Source of the DNA: an uncultured Bacteroidales bacterium
Lineage (GTDB): Bacteria > Bacteroidota > Bacteroidia > Bacteroidales > Paludibacteraceae
Assembly (NCBI GenBank): GCA_900319005.1
Contig: ONMV01000008.1
Location: 25,789-89,788 of the forward strand
DNA: 64,000 nt
Direction: 5' to 3'
Shown in pieces: positions 17,542-26,855 of this stretch (within the stretch, counting starts at the first letter, position 1; every line of letters begins with the position of its first letter). Position numbers and translations under genes: made by a program. The notes under the pieces were generated by a model. It saw only the letters and a list, made by a program, of their open reading frames with translations. It made no database searches and was not told the DNA's origin.

Positions 17542-19185
17542 ATGAGACGAATAATCGGATTACTATTTTTGGCGGTAACAAGCGCCTGTCTGATGGCGCA
17601 GGTCAAGTTACCGCAAGTGAGGGTATTAGAGGCCAAGGGATGGCAGATACAGCACTCGGTGATGTCATGGGACTCGCTGAGTGTCTATTTCTCGGCGCAG
17701 GCACCGGGAGCGAGCAGTTATGATCTGTATGTAGTACATGCAGAGGGTTGGCGTTGGAGCGAACCGGAGCGGTTGGAAGAGATCAGCACGGAGAGTGACG
17801 AATGGTGGCCATCCATCAGCAGCGACGGACAAATGCTCTTTTATGTTCACCGCACCGCGCCTAACCCGAACGAGAAGAACAGCCATGAGAAGCAACAGAT
17901 CTTTGCCGGTAGATGGTCGATGAGTGAGGGTCGTTGGAAAGAAGCGTCCGCGTTGATTATCAGCAGCGAGGACGATACGGAGCCGCAGATCATGGAAGAC
18001 AACTGCACGCTGCTCTTTGTCCGCCGCACGGAAGGGAAGCGTCATGAGATGAGTTCGACTCCGATGTACGCAATGATGATGGACAGCCATAACTGGACCC
18101 TTCCGTCCACCTACACAGAGGTGCCCCAACCGCAGCCGATCTTAGCCGTGAGCGGCAATGTGATCATGGCGAAAGGCAAACGTCCGCTGACCAGCGGCAG
18201 AGTGATGGTGTATGACGCCACAACCGAACAATTAGAACAGGAAGCGCGTGTCCATCCCGTGAGCGGTCATTGGCGCGTGGCGCTACGTAAGGGCAGACAT
18301 TACCGTCTGGCTATCACCGCTCCCGGCTACTCGTACCAATACATCGATATATGCACGGACTCGCTGTCGGCACGCGAAGAGCGACACGTAGAAACAACCG
18401 TTCTGGACAACCAATTGGCTTTGACGCTGAACGGGTACGACGACGAGACCCAACAGACCGTTTACAACACCAAACAGGTATTAGCGTTGGGACAACTGCA
18501 CTCCGTCCCGATCCGGCAGAAAGGGTACGAAGACACGACCTTGGTGATCAATACCAAGCGCCCGACCGTCTTCACCGAGACCGAACTGGACATCCCCTTA
18601 CACCCGCTCAAGAGCCGGCATCTATTCATCGTAACGAACGCAGAGACGGAAGAGTTAGTGGAGGACGCAAGACTGAGACTGAACGGTCAACCCACATCGG
18701 CAGACACGGCCTTGCGGATCGGACAGGAGGTAGCGCTACAGGTGTCCGCACCCGGATATCTATTCTACGACACCGTCCTCAATACAGGAACCTCCACCCA
18801 ACAAGCCACTATCCGTATCCGACTGCAGCCTATCAAAAAAGGAATGGTGCTCCAACTGCGCAATATACAGTTCGAATACGACTCGTATGAGTTGACCGAG
18901 AGTTCGAACGAGGCACTCGAAGCGCTGGCACAACTGATGTTCATCAACCCGACCCTGCGTATCGAGTTATCGGCACACACCGATGATCAGGGTTCGGACC
19001 GCTATAACGACCGGCTCTCCACCCTTCGCGGACAAGCCGTTCAGTCATGGCTGAAGAAAAGAGGAATAGACGGGGAGCGAATCGAATCGGTAGGCTACGG
19101 CAAACGCAAGCCATTAGTGGCTAACGACAGCGAGGAGAACCGCGCCATCAACCGAAGAGTGGAAATGAGGGTGATTGACAATTGA
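17542..19185 (+). CDS. OmpA-family protein with PD40-like propeller (PorE-like)
   Basis: 547 residues with a signal peptide ending near SACLMAQ. Residues ~25-210 look like PD40/WD40-like propeller blades (WWPSISSDGQMLFYV, EPQIMEDNCTLLFV). Residues ~215-290 look like a carboxypeptidase regulatory-like beta sandwich. The C-terminal ~120 residues are an OmpA peptidoglycan-binding domain: LSAHTDDQG, NDRLSTLRGQAVQ, VGYGKRKPLVAN and NRRVEMRVI. The order resembles PorE of type IX secretion but without the N-terminal TPR; it is periplasmic and anchors an outer-membrane assembly to the cell wall. A 49-bp repeat element follows the stop codon. Confidence 0.8.
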   Translation: MRRIIGLLFLAVTSACLMAQVKLPQVRVLEAKGWQIQHSVMSWDSLSVYFSAQAPGASSYDLYVVHAEGWRWSEPERLEEISTESDEWWPSISSDGQMLFYVHRTAPNPNEKNSHEKQQIFAGRWSMSEGRWKEASALIISSEDDTEPQIMEDNCTLLFVRRTEGKRHEMSSTPMYAMMMDSHNWTLPSTYTEVPQPQPILAVSGNVIMAKGKRPLTSGRVMVYDATTEQLEQEARVHPVSGHWRVALRKGRHYRLAITAPGYSYQYIDICTDSLSAREERHVETTVLDNQLALTLNGYDDETQQTVYNTKQVLALGQLHSVPIRQKGYEDTTLVINTKRPTVFTETELDIPLHPLKSRHLFIVTNAETEELVEDARLRLNGQPTSADTALRIGQEVALQVSAPGYLFYDTVLNTGTSTQQATIRIRLQPIKKGMVLQLRNIQFEYDSYELTESSNEALEALAQLMFINPTLRIELSAHTDDQGSDRYNDRLSTLRGQAVQSWLKKRGIDGERIESVGYGKRKPLVANDSEENRAINRRVEMRVIDN

Positions 19186-19188
19186 TAA

Positions 19189-19237
19189 TTCTTATCTCGC
19201 TTTGCTCGAACGATTATTTTCGACAAGCGAAAATCTT
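19189..19237 (-). repeat. 49-bp two-hairpin element, copy C
   Basis: Perfect reverse-complement copy of the elements at 649 and 3244. It lies between the OmpA-family gene and the next exported protein, 4 bases after the stop codon, and is flanked by GACAATTGATAATT and GAAAATTGACAATTGAGAATT heptamer repeats. The start codon of the next gene is 22 bases beyond it. Confidence 0.9.
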
Positions 19238-19258
19238 GAAAATTGACAATTGAGAATT

Positions 19259-20668
19259 ATGCGAAAGATATTCATATTATTGATTGCATGCGTGAGCGTA
19301 TGCGCGCAGGCACAGGAGAAATACAGCGTGGTACTCGAACGTACCAAAACACTCAGTCCCTACGAAGCTATCTATGTACTGATGGACTATCAGTACTGGA
19401 AACCCGAGTTACCGGCAGTCTATTATGAGTTAGGCAACCGGTGTTACAGCCTGCTGCCTACCCGCGATCCGCTGCACCATTACGTCGAACTGAAAACACT
19501 GCTGTATCAGTCCCGACTGTTCTACGGTAACTGCCTGCATTTTGCGAAAGACCAGAAACTGCCGGGATGGCAGTACAGCGAGATAGCAGACGGTCAGAAG
19601 AAAATCGATTATGCCACGCTGGAAACCTACGTGCGTCCGAGACTCAAAGAGGTGGAACGCCAACAGATAGCATGCGACTCCATCTACCATACTTTCTGCC
19701 GCATGTCCGACCGCTATAACCGCTGTCTGAACCTCTTCAGTACTTTTCTGGGTGCTTATACCCGTGAGAAAACAGCCCATCTGCAACTCCAACCCTCTGA
19801 ACGCGAGATGCTGATCACCCTGCAACAGCAAGCGGACAGTCTGGAGAACGATATCCTCGCATTCAAACAAGCCCTGCAACTACAACCCATCCCCGGTTAT
19901 GACCCCGTCTTCCGAAAGGAGGAGATTGCGCTCTACCGGTTGGACGGACTGACACACACGGATTTCTTGCAGAACAACATCGCCCTTTGGGACTACAGCC
20001 AATGGGTGAGCCGTTTTCTGAACGAACAGACCGAAGTCTATGAGCGTTTATACGCCGATATAGACCGCGAGTACACGCGGTTAAGCGACCAGATGAGACG
20101 TTACACGCAAGGAGAGACGATCTCGGGGCATTTCGATGCATCCCTGATCGGTCGATGTGAGCGTCTGGAGATCCATTCGTCGCGCATCGATTCCATCCGT
20201 ATAATGCAGCAGACCATCCGTCATGGCGCCGCAGAACAGTTAGTGGCACAGAGTACGGCACCGCAGTCCATCCGCGAACTGCAACCCCTGCTGCAGATAG
20301 CGGTATCCGTCTATGGCGAGACTCCGGATAGCGCTTTGACGCTGCTCAAAGACCACCTCATCCGCTTAGCTCAACCGCTACGCACGATGCAGTCTCCCCA
20401 ATACATCCATCCTATTAGCGGCGAGACAATCCGTTACAAAGCCTATACCGGCGAACAAGTGCATTGTTTGCTGCCCGACGAGAACGGTTTCCGCTGCGTG
20501 GTGAGCGATGAGGACGGCACGCGCGTACTGCTGCTCGACCGCGAACTGGAAGCCATCCGTGTACAGACACGCGCAACGAACGAGAAACCGATGGTCTATA
20601 CCCGTATTCCGGGCAACCGATGGGTGCTCATAACCGACCAAAATATCTATATCGATGATTTGCAATGA
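19259..20668 (+). CDS. Exported protein of unknown function
   Basis: 469 residues from MRKIFILLIACVSVCAQAQ. The mature protein is mostly helical, rich in glutamine, leucine and tyrosine, and may form a coiled bundle (LQPSEREMLITLQQQADSLE). The C-terminal ~100 residues are beta-like (SGETIRYKAYTGEQVHCLLP, VLLLDRELEAIRVQ). No family recognised. A TTG nine bases upstream is inside the flanking repeat, so ATG 19259 is taken. It overlaps aroB by 14 bases and follows the OmpA-family gene, so a shared cell-envelope role is plausible. Confidence 0.72.
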   Translation: MRKIFILLIACVSVCAQAQEKYSVVLERTKTLSPYEAIYVLMDYQYWKPELPAVYYELGNRCYSLLPTRDPLHHYVELKTLLYQSRLFYGNCLHFAKDQKLPGWQYSEIADGQKKIDYATLETYVRPRLKEVERQQIACDSIYHTFCRMSDRYNRCLNLFSTFLGAYTREKTAHLQLQPSEREMLITLQQQADSLENDILAFKQALQLQPIPGYDPVFRKEEIALYRLDGLTHTDFLQNNIALWDYSQWVSRFLNEQTEVYERLYADIDREYTRLSDQMRRYTQGETISGHFDASLIGRCERLEIHSSRIDSIRIMQQTIRHGAAEQLVAQSTAPQSIRELQPLLQIAVSVYGETPDSALTLLKDHLIRLAQPLRTMQSPQYIHPISGETIRYKAYTGEQVHCLLPDENGFRCVVSDEDGTRVLLLDRELEAIRVQTRATNEKPMVYTRIPGNRWVLITDQNIYIDDLQ

Positions 20669-21686
20669 TCTACATAGCGCTTTGACACCCTTTCTCAATG
20701 ACTACCAACAGGTCTGCATCGTACGGGATGAAGGAGTGAAAGAGTTAAGGAGTGAGGGAGTGAAAGAGTTAGTACTCCGTACCTCCGAGCAGACTAAATC
20801 CTTGGAGACGGTACAGGTCATCTGGGATTTTCTCTTTGCACAGGAGATGACACGCAAAGGGCTGCTGATAGCGGTTGGAGGAGGTGTCCTCACCGACCTC
20901 GCAGGATTCGCTGCTGCTACCTATAAAAGAGGTATCGATTATATCAATATCCCCACCACGCTTCTTTCCATGGTAGACGCCTCGTCGGGTGGAAAAACGG
21001 GCGTTAACTACCACGGACTGAAGAACAGTATCGGGGCTTTCTATCCGCCCGTAGAGACCCTTATCTGGCCGGGATGGCTCAAGACCCTTCCGGCAGAACA
21101 GTTCCTTTCCGGCTTTGCAGAAATGCTCAAAACAGGACTGGTAAAGAAGAGGGAGGGAGAAAAGGAAGCCTTGTGGGAGGCATTGTTGGCTTATGATTTA
21201 GAGCGTATGCCTCTGGATTCGTTAGCTCCGCTGATAGAGGAGTGTGTGGGGGGCAAAGAGCGTATCGTTGCCGCAGATCCGAAAGAATCCGGTTTGCGCA
21301 AAGTGCTCAATTTCGGACACACCTTCGGGCACGCGTTGGAACAAATCCAAATGGTAAATGGTCAATGGTCAAATGGTAAATGGCTTCACGGCTATGCCGT
21401 GCTGTACGGGATGATTGCGGAGTTATATCTGAGCGTAGTGAAACTTGGTTGCCCGAAAGAACCGCTGCAACAACTGACGCAGCTCATGCTCCATTATTAC
21501 GGTCGTCCGCAATGTAAGTGTTCCGAGCGCGAGGCGCTTATTTCGCTTATGCAGCAAGATAAAAAGAACGAGCGTGCCGCTGAGATCAACTGCACGCTCC
21601 TTCGTTCTATCGGTCAACCTGTCATCAATCAGATCATCTCTCCCGAAGACGCCTCAGAGGCATTAGATTACCTTTTCTCCCTGTAA
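20655..21686 (+). CDS. aroB: 3-dehydroquinate synthase
   Basis: 343 residues. AroB converts DAHP to 3-dehydroquinate, the second shikimate-pathway step, using NAD and a divalent metal. Signatures: VGGGVLTDLAGFAAATYKRG, NIPTTLLSMVDASSGGKTG, GFAEMLKTGL, NFGHTFGHALE and HGYAV. Two tracts are period-7 DNA repeats that keep frame: 20726-20771 (encoding DEGVKELRSEGVKELV) and 21350-21383 (QMVNGQWSNGKW, directly before the zinc-ligand histidine region HGY). Both probably lie in surface loops. The start overlaps the upstream gene by 14 bases; the 3' end overlaps a convergent gene by 24 bases. Confidence 0.94.
   Translation: MICNDLHSALTPFLNDYQQVCIVRDEGVKELRSEGVKELVLRTSEQTKSLETVQVIWDFLFAQEMTRKGLLIAVGGGVLTDLAGFAAATYKRGIDYINIPTTLLSMVDASSGGKTGVNYHGLKNSIGAFYPPVETLIWPGWLKTLPAEQFLSGFAEMLKTGLVKKREGEKEALWEALLAYDLERMPLDSLAPLIEECVGGKERIVAADPKESGLRKVLNFGHTFGHALEQIQMVNGQWSNGKWLHGYAVLYGMIAELYLSVVKLGCPKEPLQQLTQLMLHYYGRPQCKCSEREALISLMQQDKKNERAAEINCTLLRSIGQPVINQIISPEDASEALDYLFSL
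20726..20771. repeat. Period-7 tandem repeat inside aroB
   Basis: Units GGAGTGA/AAGAGTT alternate; GTGAAAGAGTTA occurs twice. The tract encodes EGVKEL twice in aroB. Confidence 0.8.
21350..21383. repeat. Second period-7 repeat inside aroB
   Basis: Units ATGGTAA and ATGGTCA are repeated about five times. The unit differs from that of the first aroB tract 600 bases earlier. Confidence 0.8.
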
Positions 21687-23687
21687 GGTATAGAGACCTT
21701 GCCCGGTCTCCACATAGAGAATACCATTCCGTTCAATAATACGATTTTTGAACGCGGACGGTTGATTACCGATTGTATCTAAGCCTTGCGCCGAATAGGT
21801 GTCTTGTTTGACGATATACAGCGTCACGACGTCATAATCATAACTGACAATAACATACGTACGCGTCGGGACATCTTGAACGAAAGACGATAACCGGAAC
21901 TTATTCTCTACGGCGTACTTCTTTCCTTTATAACTCAATTCGGTCCATCCGTTCACTACTGCGCTATCCAACACCATATAGCGACACACATCGATGGAAT
22001 CGATACTTTCCGGTGCTTTTTCCGGCAAAACCTCCTTATTAATTCCTATCCGGAAAGGCTCTGTCGGCGAGATCTCCGGCACACCGAAATAATTGATAAA
22101 ACGTCCGACTACTCCGGACAAAGGATCACCGGCTTTCAAGTTCGCTCCATAGCGTTTGCCTGTCACACCATCACCTCGGTCGAAAAGCAACATACTGCCG
22201 GTAGTATCACGGACATAGATATAATTATCATATTTCTTGGTAACCACTACATCGTTCAGATAAACGACCGCATGATCAACCGACTCAACTGCCTCGCGCA
22301 CAGTCTTCCAATTTTCCACATGCAGCAGAACCAAAACCGACGTTTGTACATCGCCGGACGTAAACAACAAAGTATCCGTATAATGACCCGCTTGAGTGAC
22401 ATTATACGTAATCGTCAATACATCTCCGTCACGATCTAAAAGTTCCGATGAAAGCGAGAAGAATTGCGTATTGGTATGAGTCACTTGAATATCCTCAGAC
22501 AAAAGATTTGCATTGATCTCAATAGTCTTCGCTCCGGAAGTCTCAGTCGTTATTCCGAAGTTTACCATCGGCGCTATTATAGCTGCAACATCTCCCATCG
22601 CCTCTACTCGTCGATAGAGACAAACCGGAGTCTGCGAACGCTCTGCATAACAAGCAAAAAGCGTAGGATTATTCTGGGCATTATACTGAATGATCTTGGA
22701 ACGACTCGTACCAAGGTTTGTGATTACCGCCTCACCGCCGTTCTCGATCTGAATATTCCAATAGCCGTAATTGCCGTAACTCTTCTCACTCACCACATCC
22801 GTCCATAGAGCCAAACGGTTTTTGGTCTGACCACCGGAAGCTACCAAATACGCTTCTTCGTACCGCAACTCATCTTGGAATATATACGCGATTTCTCCGT
22901 TCAAATCGGCGATTCTTAAGGTATAAACGGCTCTATCATCTGCATCTACCTGCATCCTGTCAGCGGTATAACGTCCTTTGATTGCATGGATATTATTCAC
23001 GCTTTCGAACTCATCATAATAGCCCATGATATAGTTCACGCCCTCTTGATAAACACCAAAGATGACTTGATCCGAATCCTGCAACTGCGTTACGTCCGTT
23101 ACCAACTGATACGTATCCATCGTAAAGACCGAACTACCGCCCGAAGCCGAACGGATAGAGATACTATTGATATAGATTCCATTCTCTGTACAATCGACCC
23201 AAAACTTAATAGCACCATCTTGCGGAGCTTCAAAAAGTACGATGGAATCGCGATTATATACCCCTTCTCCACTTACAGCCGGTCGGTTCACAATAATAGA
23301 TTGCGGATCGTTTTCGCCCACTTGTATATAGATGGTTCCTTTGCCTTTACTGCTGTTCTGGCAAAAGTTAATGGTAACCTGCCGAACGCCCTGAAAAGTC
23401 TGTACAGACGTAGCTCCGGCTCCGGAAGTACTGGTTTTAACACCAACTCCGCATGAATAAAGACGACCGTCAGCAGCCGTACGACCCGCGCTATACTCAT
23501 ACGCCTCTTGGTCGCATTTCCAACCGTCCGTAACTCTGTCACAAACCGTCGCACCCACCTTGCTTGCCCATGTCTTGGAAGTGAAGGTATAAGTCGTCAC
23601 TCCTGCTGCTACAGACAGCGGAAAAAGAAACAAAAGGAATGTACAAAGACTCAAAGTTCCCAGTACCAATTGATTGTGTGATTTCAT
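21663..23687 (-). CDS. Exported multidomain protein, probable type IX secretion cargo
   Basis: 674 residues with signal peptide MKSHNQLVLGTLSLCTFLLF. Residues ~35-180 form a beta domain with several cysteines. Around 480-580, YIYVRDTTGSMLLFDRGDGV resembles the OB-fold segments (DUF5689-like) of Bacteroidetes surface proteins. The last ~25 residues, RIIERNGILYVETGQGLYTL then QGEKVI, match the tail of the giant protein at 50004 (KIIYNDKLYIIRGGRLYDAT then GKVVK) and look like a short type IX C-terminal signal. Its 3' end overlaps aroB by 24 bases, convergent. Ligand unknown. Confidence 0.72.
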   Translation of the reverse strand: MKSHNQLVLGTLSLCTFLLFLFPLSVAAGVTTYTFTSKTWASKVGATVCDRVTDGWKCDQEAYEYSAGRTAADGRLYSCGVGVKTSTSGAGATSVQTFQGVRQVTINFCQNSSKGKGTIYIQVGENDPQSIIVNRPAVSGEGVYNRDSIVLFEAPQDGAIKFWVDCTENGIYINSISIRSASGGSSVFTMDTYQLVTDVTQLQDSDQVIFGVYQEGVNYIMGYYDEFESVNNIHAIKGRYTADRMQVDADDRAVYTLRIADLNGEIAYIFQDELRYEEAYLVASGGQTKNRLALWTDVVSEKSYGNYGYWNIQIENGGEAVITNLGTSRSKIIQYNAQNNPTLFACYAERSQTPVCLYRRVEAMGDVAAIIAPMVNFGITTETSGAKTIEINANLLSEDIQVTHTNTQFFSLSSELLDRDGDVLTITYNVTQAGHYTDTLLFTSGDVQTSVLVLLHVENWKTVREAVESVDHAVVYLNDVVVTKKYDNYIYVRDTTGSMLLFDRGDGVTGKRYGANLKAGDPLSGVVGRFINYFGVPEISPTEPFRIGINKEVLPEKAPESIDSIDVCRYMVLDSAVVNGWTELSYKGKKYAVENKFRLSSFVQDVPTRTYVIVSYDYDVVTLYIVKQDTYSAQGLDTIGNQPSAFKNRIIERNGILYVETGQGLYTLQGEKVI

Positions 23688-23690
23688 GTC

Positions 23691-23712
23691 TATTCAATTA
23701 TCAATTATCAAC
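23691..23712. repeat. Period-7 tandem repeat (TCAATTA units)
   Basis: Three TCAATTA-like units fill the whole 20-base gap between the exported-protein gene and phoH and run into the last codons of phoH. Confidence 0.75.
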
Positions 23713-24634
23713 TCTTATACGCTGCCACGATCTTCTTGACCAGCGGGTGACGGACGATATCTTTCTCGTTGAATTCGATGATTTTGATACCTTTGATATT
23801 CTGAAAACGCTCCATAGCATCCCGTAATCCGGACTTCTGGGTAGTAGGCAGGTCAATCTGGGTCAAGTCACCGGTGACAATCATTTTTCCTCCCAAACCG
23901 AGTCGGGTGAGGAACATCTTCAGCTGCAAGGCAGTCGTGTTCTGTGCCTCATCGAGAATGACTACAGCGTCCGAGAGGGTACGACCGCGCATGAAAGCAA
24001 GGGGGGCTATTTGGATGATACCTTTCTCCATATACTCCGTCAGTTTGGCACCGGGAATCATGTCCTGCAGCGCGTCGTAGAGTGGCTGGAGATACGGGTC
24101 TATTTTCTCCTTCATATCTCCGGGGAGGAAACCAAGTTTCTCCCCTGCCTCTACAGCCGGACGGGAGAGGATGATCCGACGTACCTCTTTGTTTTTGAGT
24201 GCTCTTACAGCAAGAGCGATCGCTGTATAGGTCTTACCGCTACCGGCAGGACCGACCGCAAAGAGCAGGTCATTCTCTTCGTATGCCCGAACGAGTGCCT
24301 GTTGGTTCTCAGAACGGGCATAGATAGACTTACCGTTCACACCATGCAGGATGAGGTTATCGGTAGCTTGCTCTTGGGGCTTATCGCCATGTAAGAGCAT
24401 AAGGATTTCTTGTTCGGCAAGTCGGTTATTACGTATGCAAAACTGCTCGCAGAGCCGCAATGAGCGCTCGAACTGCTCAACTGCTTTCTCAGAACCCGTC
24501 ACCTTGACCTGATACCCTCTTGCAACAACACGCACGTCGGGATGCTGGTTCTTGAGACAAAGGATATTATAGTTATTTACACCGTAGAAGGTCGGTGTAT
24601 CGAGGGAATCCTGAAGAGTAATTATTGTTTCCAT
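23708..24634 (-). CDS. phoH: PhoH-family ATPase
   Basis: 308 residues. Walker A GPAGSGKT is at 128-135 and Walker B VVILDEAQN at 224-232, with SRPAVEAGEKLGFLPGD between them; this is the PhoH/YbeZ signature. The N-terminal ~110 residues include a KH-like segment. PhoH-type ATPases are thought to act on RNA together with YbeY; ybeY is not in the window. The gene starts inside the 3' end of the upstream nuclease-like gene (62-base overlap), so the two are probably co-translated. Confidence 0.92.
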   Translation of the reverse strand: METIITLQDSLDTPTFYGVNNYNILCLKNQHPDVRVVARGYQVKVTGSEKAVEQFERSLRLCEQFCIRNNRLAEQEILMLLHGDKPQEQATDNLILHGVNGKSIYARSENQQALVRAYEENDLLFAVGPAGSGKTYTAIALAVRALKNKEVRRIILSRPAVEAGEKLGFLPGDMKEKIDPYLQPLYDALQDMIPGAKLTEYMEKGIIQIAPLAFMRGRTLSDAVVILDEAQNTTALQLKMFLTRLGLGGKMIVTGDLTQIDLPTTQKSGLRDAMERFQNIKGIKIIEFNEKDIVRHPLVKKIVAAYKS

Positions 24635-25082
24635 CTATACAAATCGTCTGTGCCCCGTTAGAGAGCAACAAATATGGTACATTGAGTTTTCGGTTATACG
24701 TGATAGCCTGATCTAAGGTTTTTTGTGTCAAGGGGACTGTCTCCGCCTTACATTCGATGAGCATAAGAGGGGAAAGTCTATCCTGAGAAGTTCTATGACC
24801 GTCCACTGGACGCTCAATCGAGCAAAGCTCTTCACCCTGAAGGGAAGGGAGGTTGGCATAGACTACCGCGTCGCACCGCTGGTTAATTGAGAATTGAGAA
24901 TTGACAATTGACAATTTTTCCAGAGGCACCTCTACCGCGATGAGCGAAGCGGGATAACCCCCTTCACTCACCATGCGGTGTAATAACTGCTGGCGAATCC
25001 ATTCTTCGGGTGTCAAACGGACCCAACGGTGTCGCCATTCGCAGAAGATCTGCTCTTTGTTGTTTTGAACACGCGTCCTCAT
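24573..25082 (-). CDS. HSDR_N-type PD-(D/E)XK nuclease-fold protein
   Basis: 169 residues. The pattern RCDAVVY followed by PLMLIECKAETVPL is the D...ExK core of the type I restriction enzyme N-terminal domain (HSDR_N_2, PF13588). Standalone short forms of this domain are common in Bacteroidetes and sit next to housekeeping genes, as here with phoH and glnS, so it is probably not part of a restriction system. The segment VPLEKLSIVNSQFSINQRCD is encoded by a period-7 repeat (24884-24916) just before the catalytic aspartate. It overlaps phoH by 62 bases. Confidence 0.8.
   Translation of the reverse strand: MRTRVQNNKEQIFCEWRHRWVRLTPEEWIRQQLLHRMVSEGGYPASLIAVEVPLEKLSIVNSQFSINQRCDAVVYANLPSLQGEELCSIERPVDGHRTSQDRLSPLMLIECKAETVPLTQKTLDQAITYNRKLNVPYLLLSNGAQTICIDGNNNYSSGFPRYTDLLRCK
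24884..24916. repeat. Period-7 tandem repeat inside the HSDR_N-type gene
   Basis: TTGAGAA/TTGACAA units, four to five copies. The tract lies in frame and encodes LSIVNSQFSIN. Confidence 0.8.
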
Positions 25083-25109
25083 GACAGACCGCTTCGCTGT
25101 TAGACTTAT

Positions 25110-26822
25110 TTACTTCAAGTAGTTATCCTTGAGGGAGCAGGTACGGTTGAGGATGAGGTGCTCGGGTTGGGAGTCATCATCCACAACAAAGTAACCTTGT
25201 TTGAGTAACTGGAAATGGTCTTGCGGTTTGGCTTTCGCAAGCGATGCTTCGACCTTAGCGCTCACCACTTTGAGACTGTCGGGGTTGAGCAGGTCTCGGA
25301 AATCACCTTCCTCAGCGCTCGGGTTCTCTACCGCAAAGAGTCGGTCATAGAGACGAACTTCAGCTTCTACGGCACTGTTGCACTCTACCCAGTTGATAGT
25401 CGCTTTAGTCTTGCGGTTACCACCTTCGGTACCCGATTTGGAGTTCGGGTCATAGGTTGCATAGACCGTCGTGATGTTTCCATTCTCATCTTTCTCACAG
25501 CCGGTAGCTTGTATGATATACGACGCTTTGAGACGTACTTCGCGACCACCCGGGGAGAGACGGTAGAACTTATTGTCCGCCTCTTCGAGGAAATCGCCGC
25601 GTTCGATCCAAAGTTCCTTGCCGAACTTCATCTCACGCGTACCAAGCTCGGGGTGGCCATCAATGTTTTCCGCTACGATGGTTTCGCCTTCGCCCTCATA
25701 ATTGGTAATGACGAGTTTGACGGGATCAAAGATGGCACATACACGCGGTGCGGTCTCCTTGAGGTCCTCGCGGATAACGTGTTCAAGCAATCCCTGATCG
25801 ATCATACCTTCCACTTTGGTATAACCGATCTTATCCATGAACGTGCGGATCGCTTGGGGTGTGTAACCGCGACGACGCAGACCGCAGACGGTCGGCATAC
25901 GCGGGTCGTCCCAACCGGCTACCAGACCTTCTTTGACCAGTTGCAGCATCTTACGCTTCGACATGACCGTATAGGTGATATTGAGGCGGTTAAACTCACG
26001 CTGCTTCGGACGATAGTCCGGGCCGTACGGCGAGAGACCTGCAAAGTTCTCACCCGTTATCTGGTCGAGGAAATAATCATACAGCGGACGATGCACCTCG
26101 AACTCCAGCGTACAGATCGAGTGCGTCACGCCCTCGAAATAGTCGGACTGACCGTGCGCAAAGTCGTACATGGGGTACACTTTCCATTTGGTACCCGTAC
26201 GATGGTGGGGGTGACTGGTGATGATACGATACATGATCGGATCACGGAAGTGCATGTTGGGGTTGGCCATATCGATCTTGGCACGCAGCACCATCTTGCC
26301 TTCCTCTATTTCACCGCGTTGCATCGCTTCAAAAAGACGTAAGTTCTCTTCGATCGGACGGTCGCGATACGGCGAAGCCACACCGGGCTCGGTCGGCGTA
26401 CCTTTCTGCTCGGCGATCTGCTCTGCCGTCTGCTCGTCCACATAAGCCTTGCCCTCTTTGATGAAACGGATAGCAAGGTCGTAGAGCTGCTGGAAATAAT
26501 CAGAGGCATAGAAAATCTTGCCCCATTTGAATCCCAACCAAGCGATATCGCGTTCGATGGTCTCTACGTATTCGGTGTCCTCCTTAACGGGATTGGTGTC
26601 ATCGAAACGGAGGTTGCAGACACCGTTGTATTTCTCAGCGATGCCGAAATCCATACATATCGCCTTGACGTGACCGATATGCAGGTATCCGTTCGGCTCA
26701 GGCGGGAAACGGGTCTGGATACGTCCGTTATTCACACCCTCTGCGAGGTCTTTTTCTACAATCTGCTCAATAAAATTGAGACTACGAGCCTCGGGCTCAT
26801 TTACCATTTTATCACTTACCAT
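25110..26822 (-). CDS. glnS: Glutamine--tRNA ligase
   Basis: 570 residues. Class I synthetase motifs: FPPEPNGYLHIGH (HIGH at 48-51) and VMSKRK (KMSKS-like). DDTNPVKEDTEYVETI and WGKIFYASDYF are GlnRS-specific, and the C-terminal anticodon-binding beta barrels are complete to VDDDSQPEHLILNRT. It charges tRNA-Gln directly, so this organism does not depend on the amidotransferase route for glutamine. The start region (26798-26839) consists of ATGGTAA-type heptamers that supply two in-frame ATGs (26822 and 26807); either could be used. Confidence 0.95.
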   Translation of the reverse strand: MVSDKMVNEPEARSLNFIEQIVEKDLAEGVNNGRIQTRFPPEPNGYLHIGHVKAICMDFGIAEKYNGVCNLRFDDTNPVKEDTEYVETIERDIAWLGFKWGKIFYASDYFQQLYDLAIRFIKEGKAYVDEQTAEQIAEQKGTPTEPGVASPYRDRPIEENLRLFEAMQRGEIEEGKMVLRAKIDMANPNMHFRDPIMYRIITSHPHHRTGTKWKVYPMYDFAHGQSDYFEGVTHSICTLEFEVHRPLYDYFLDQITGENFAGLSPYGPDYRPKQREFNRLNITYTVMSKRKMLQLVKEGLVAGWDDPRMPTVCGLRRRGYTPQAIRTFMDKIGYTKVEGMIDQGLLEHVIREDLKETAPRVCAIFDPVKLVITNYEGEGETIVAENIDGHPELGTREMKFGKELWIERGDFLEEADNKFYRLSPGGREVRLKASYIIQATGCEKDENGNITTVYATYDPNSKSGTEGGNRKTKATINWVECNSAVEAEVRLYDRLFAVENPSAEEGDFRDLLNPDSLKVVSAKVEASLAKAKPQDHFQLLKQGYFVVDDDSQPEHLILNRTCSLKDNYLK

Positions 26823-26839
26823 TTTATCATTTATTTTAC
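26798..26839. repeat. Period-7 repeat carrying the glnS start codons
   Basis: On the minus strand it reads GATAAAATGGTAAGTGATAA and continues AATGGTAAATGAG. Heptamer units ATGGTAA and GTGATAA supply both candidate ATGs of glnS. Confidence 0.78.
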
Positions 26840-26855
26840 ATTTGCTATTTTTGTA

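Noticed and set aside
24573-25082. Type I restriction system
   Set aside because: Only the HSDR_N-like domain is present, with no helicase, hsdM or hsdS; standalone forms are common in Bacteroidetes.
25215-26342. 375-codon open frame opposite glnS
   Set aside because: Antisense shadow of a conserved tRNA synthetase; no signature of its own.
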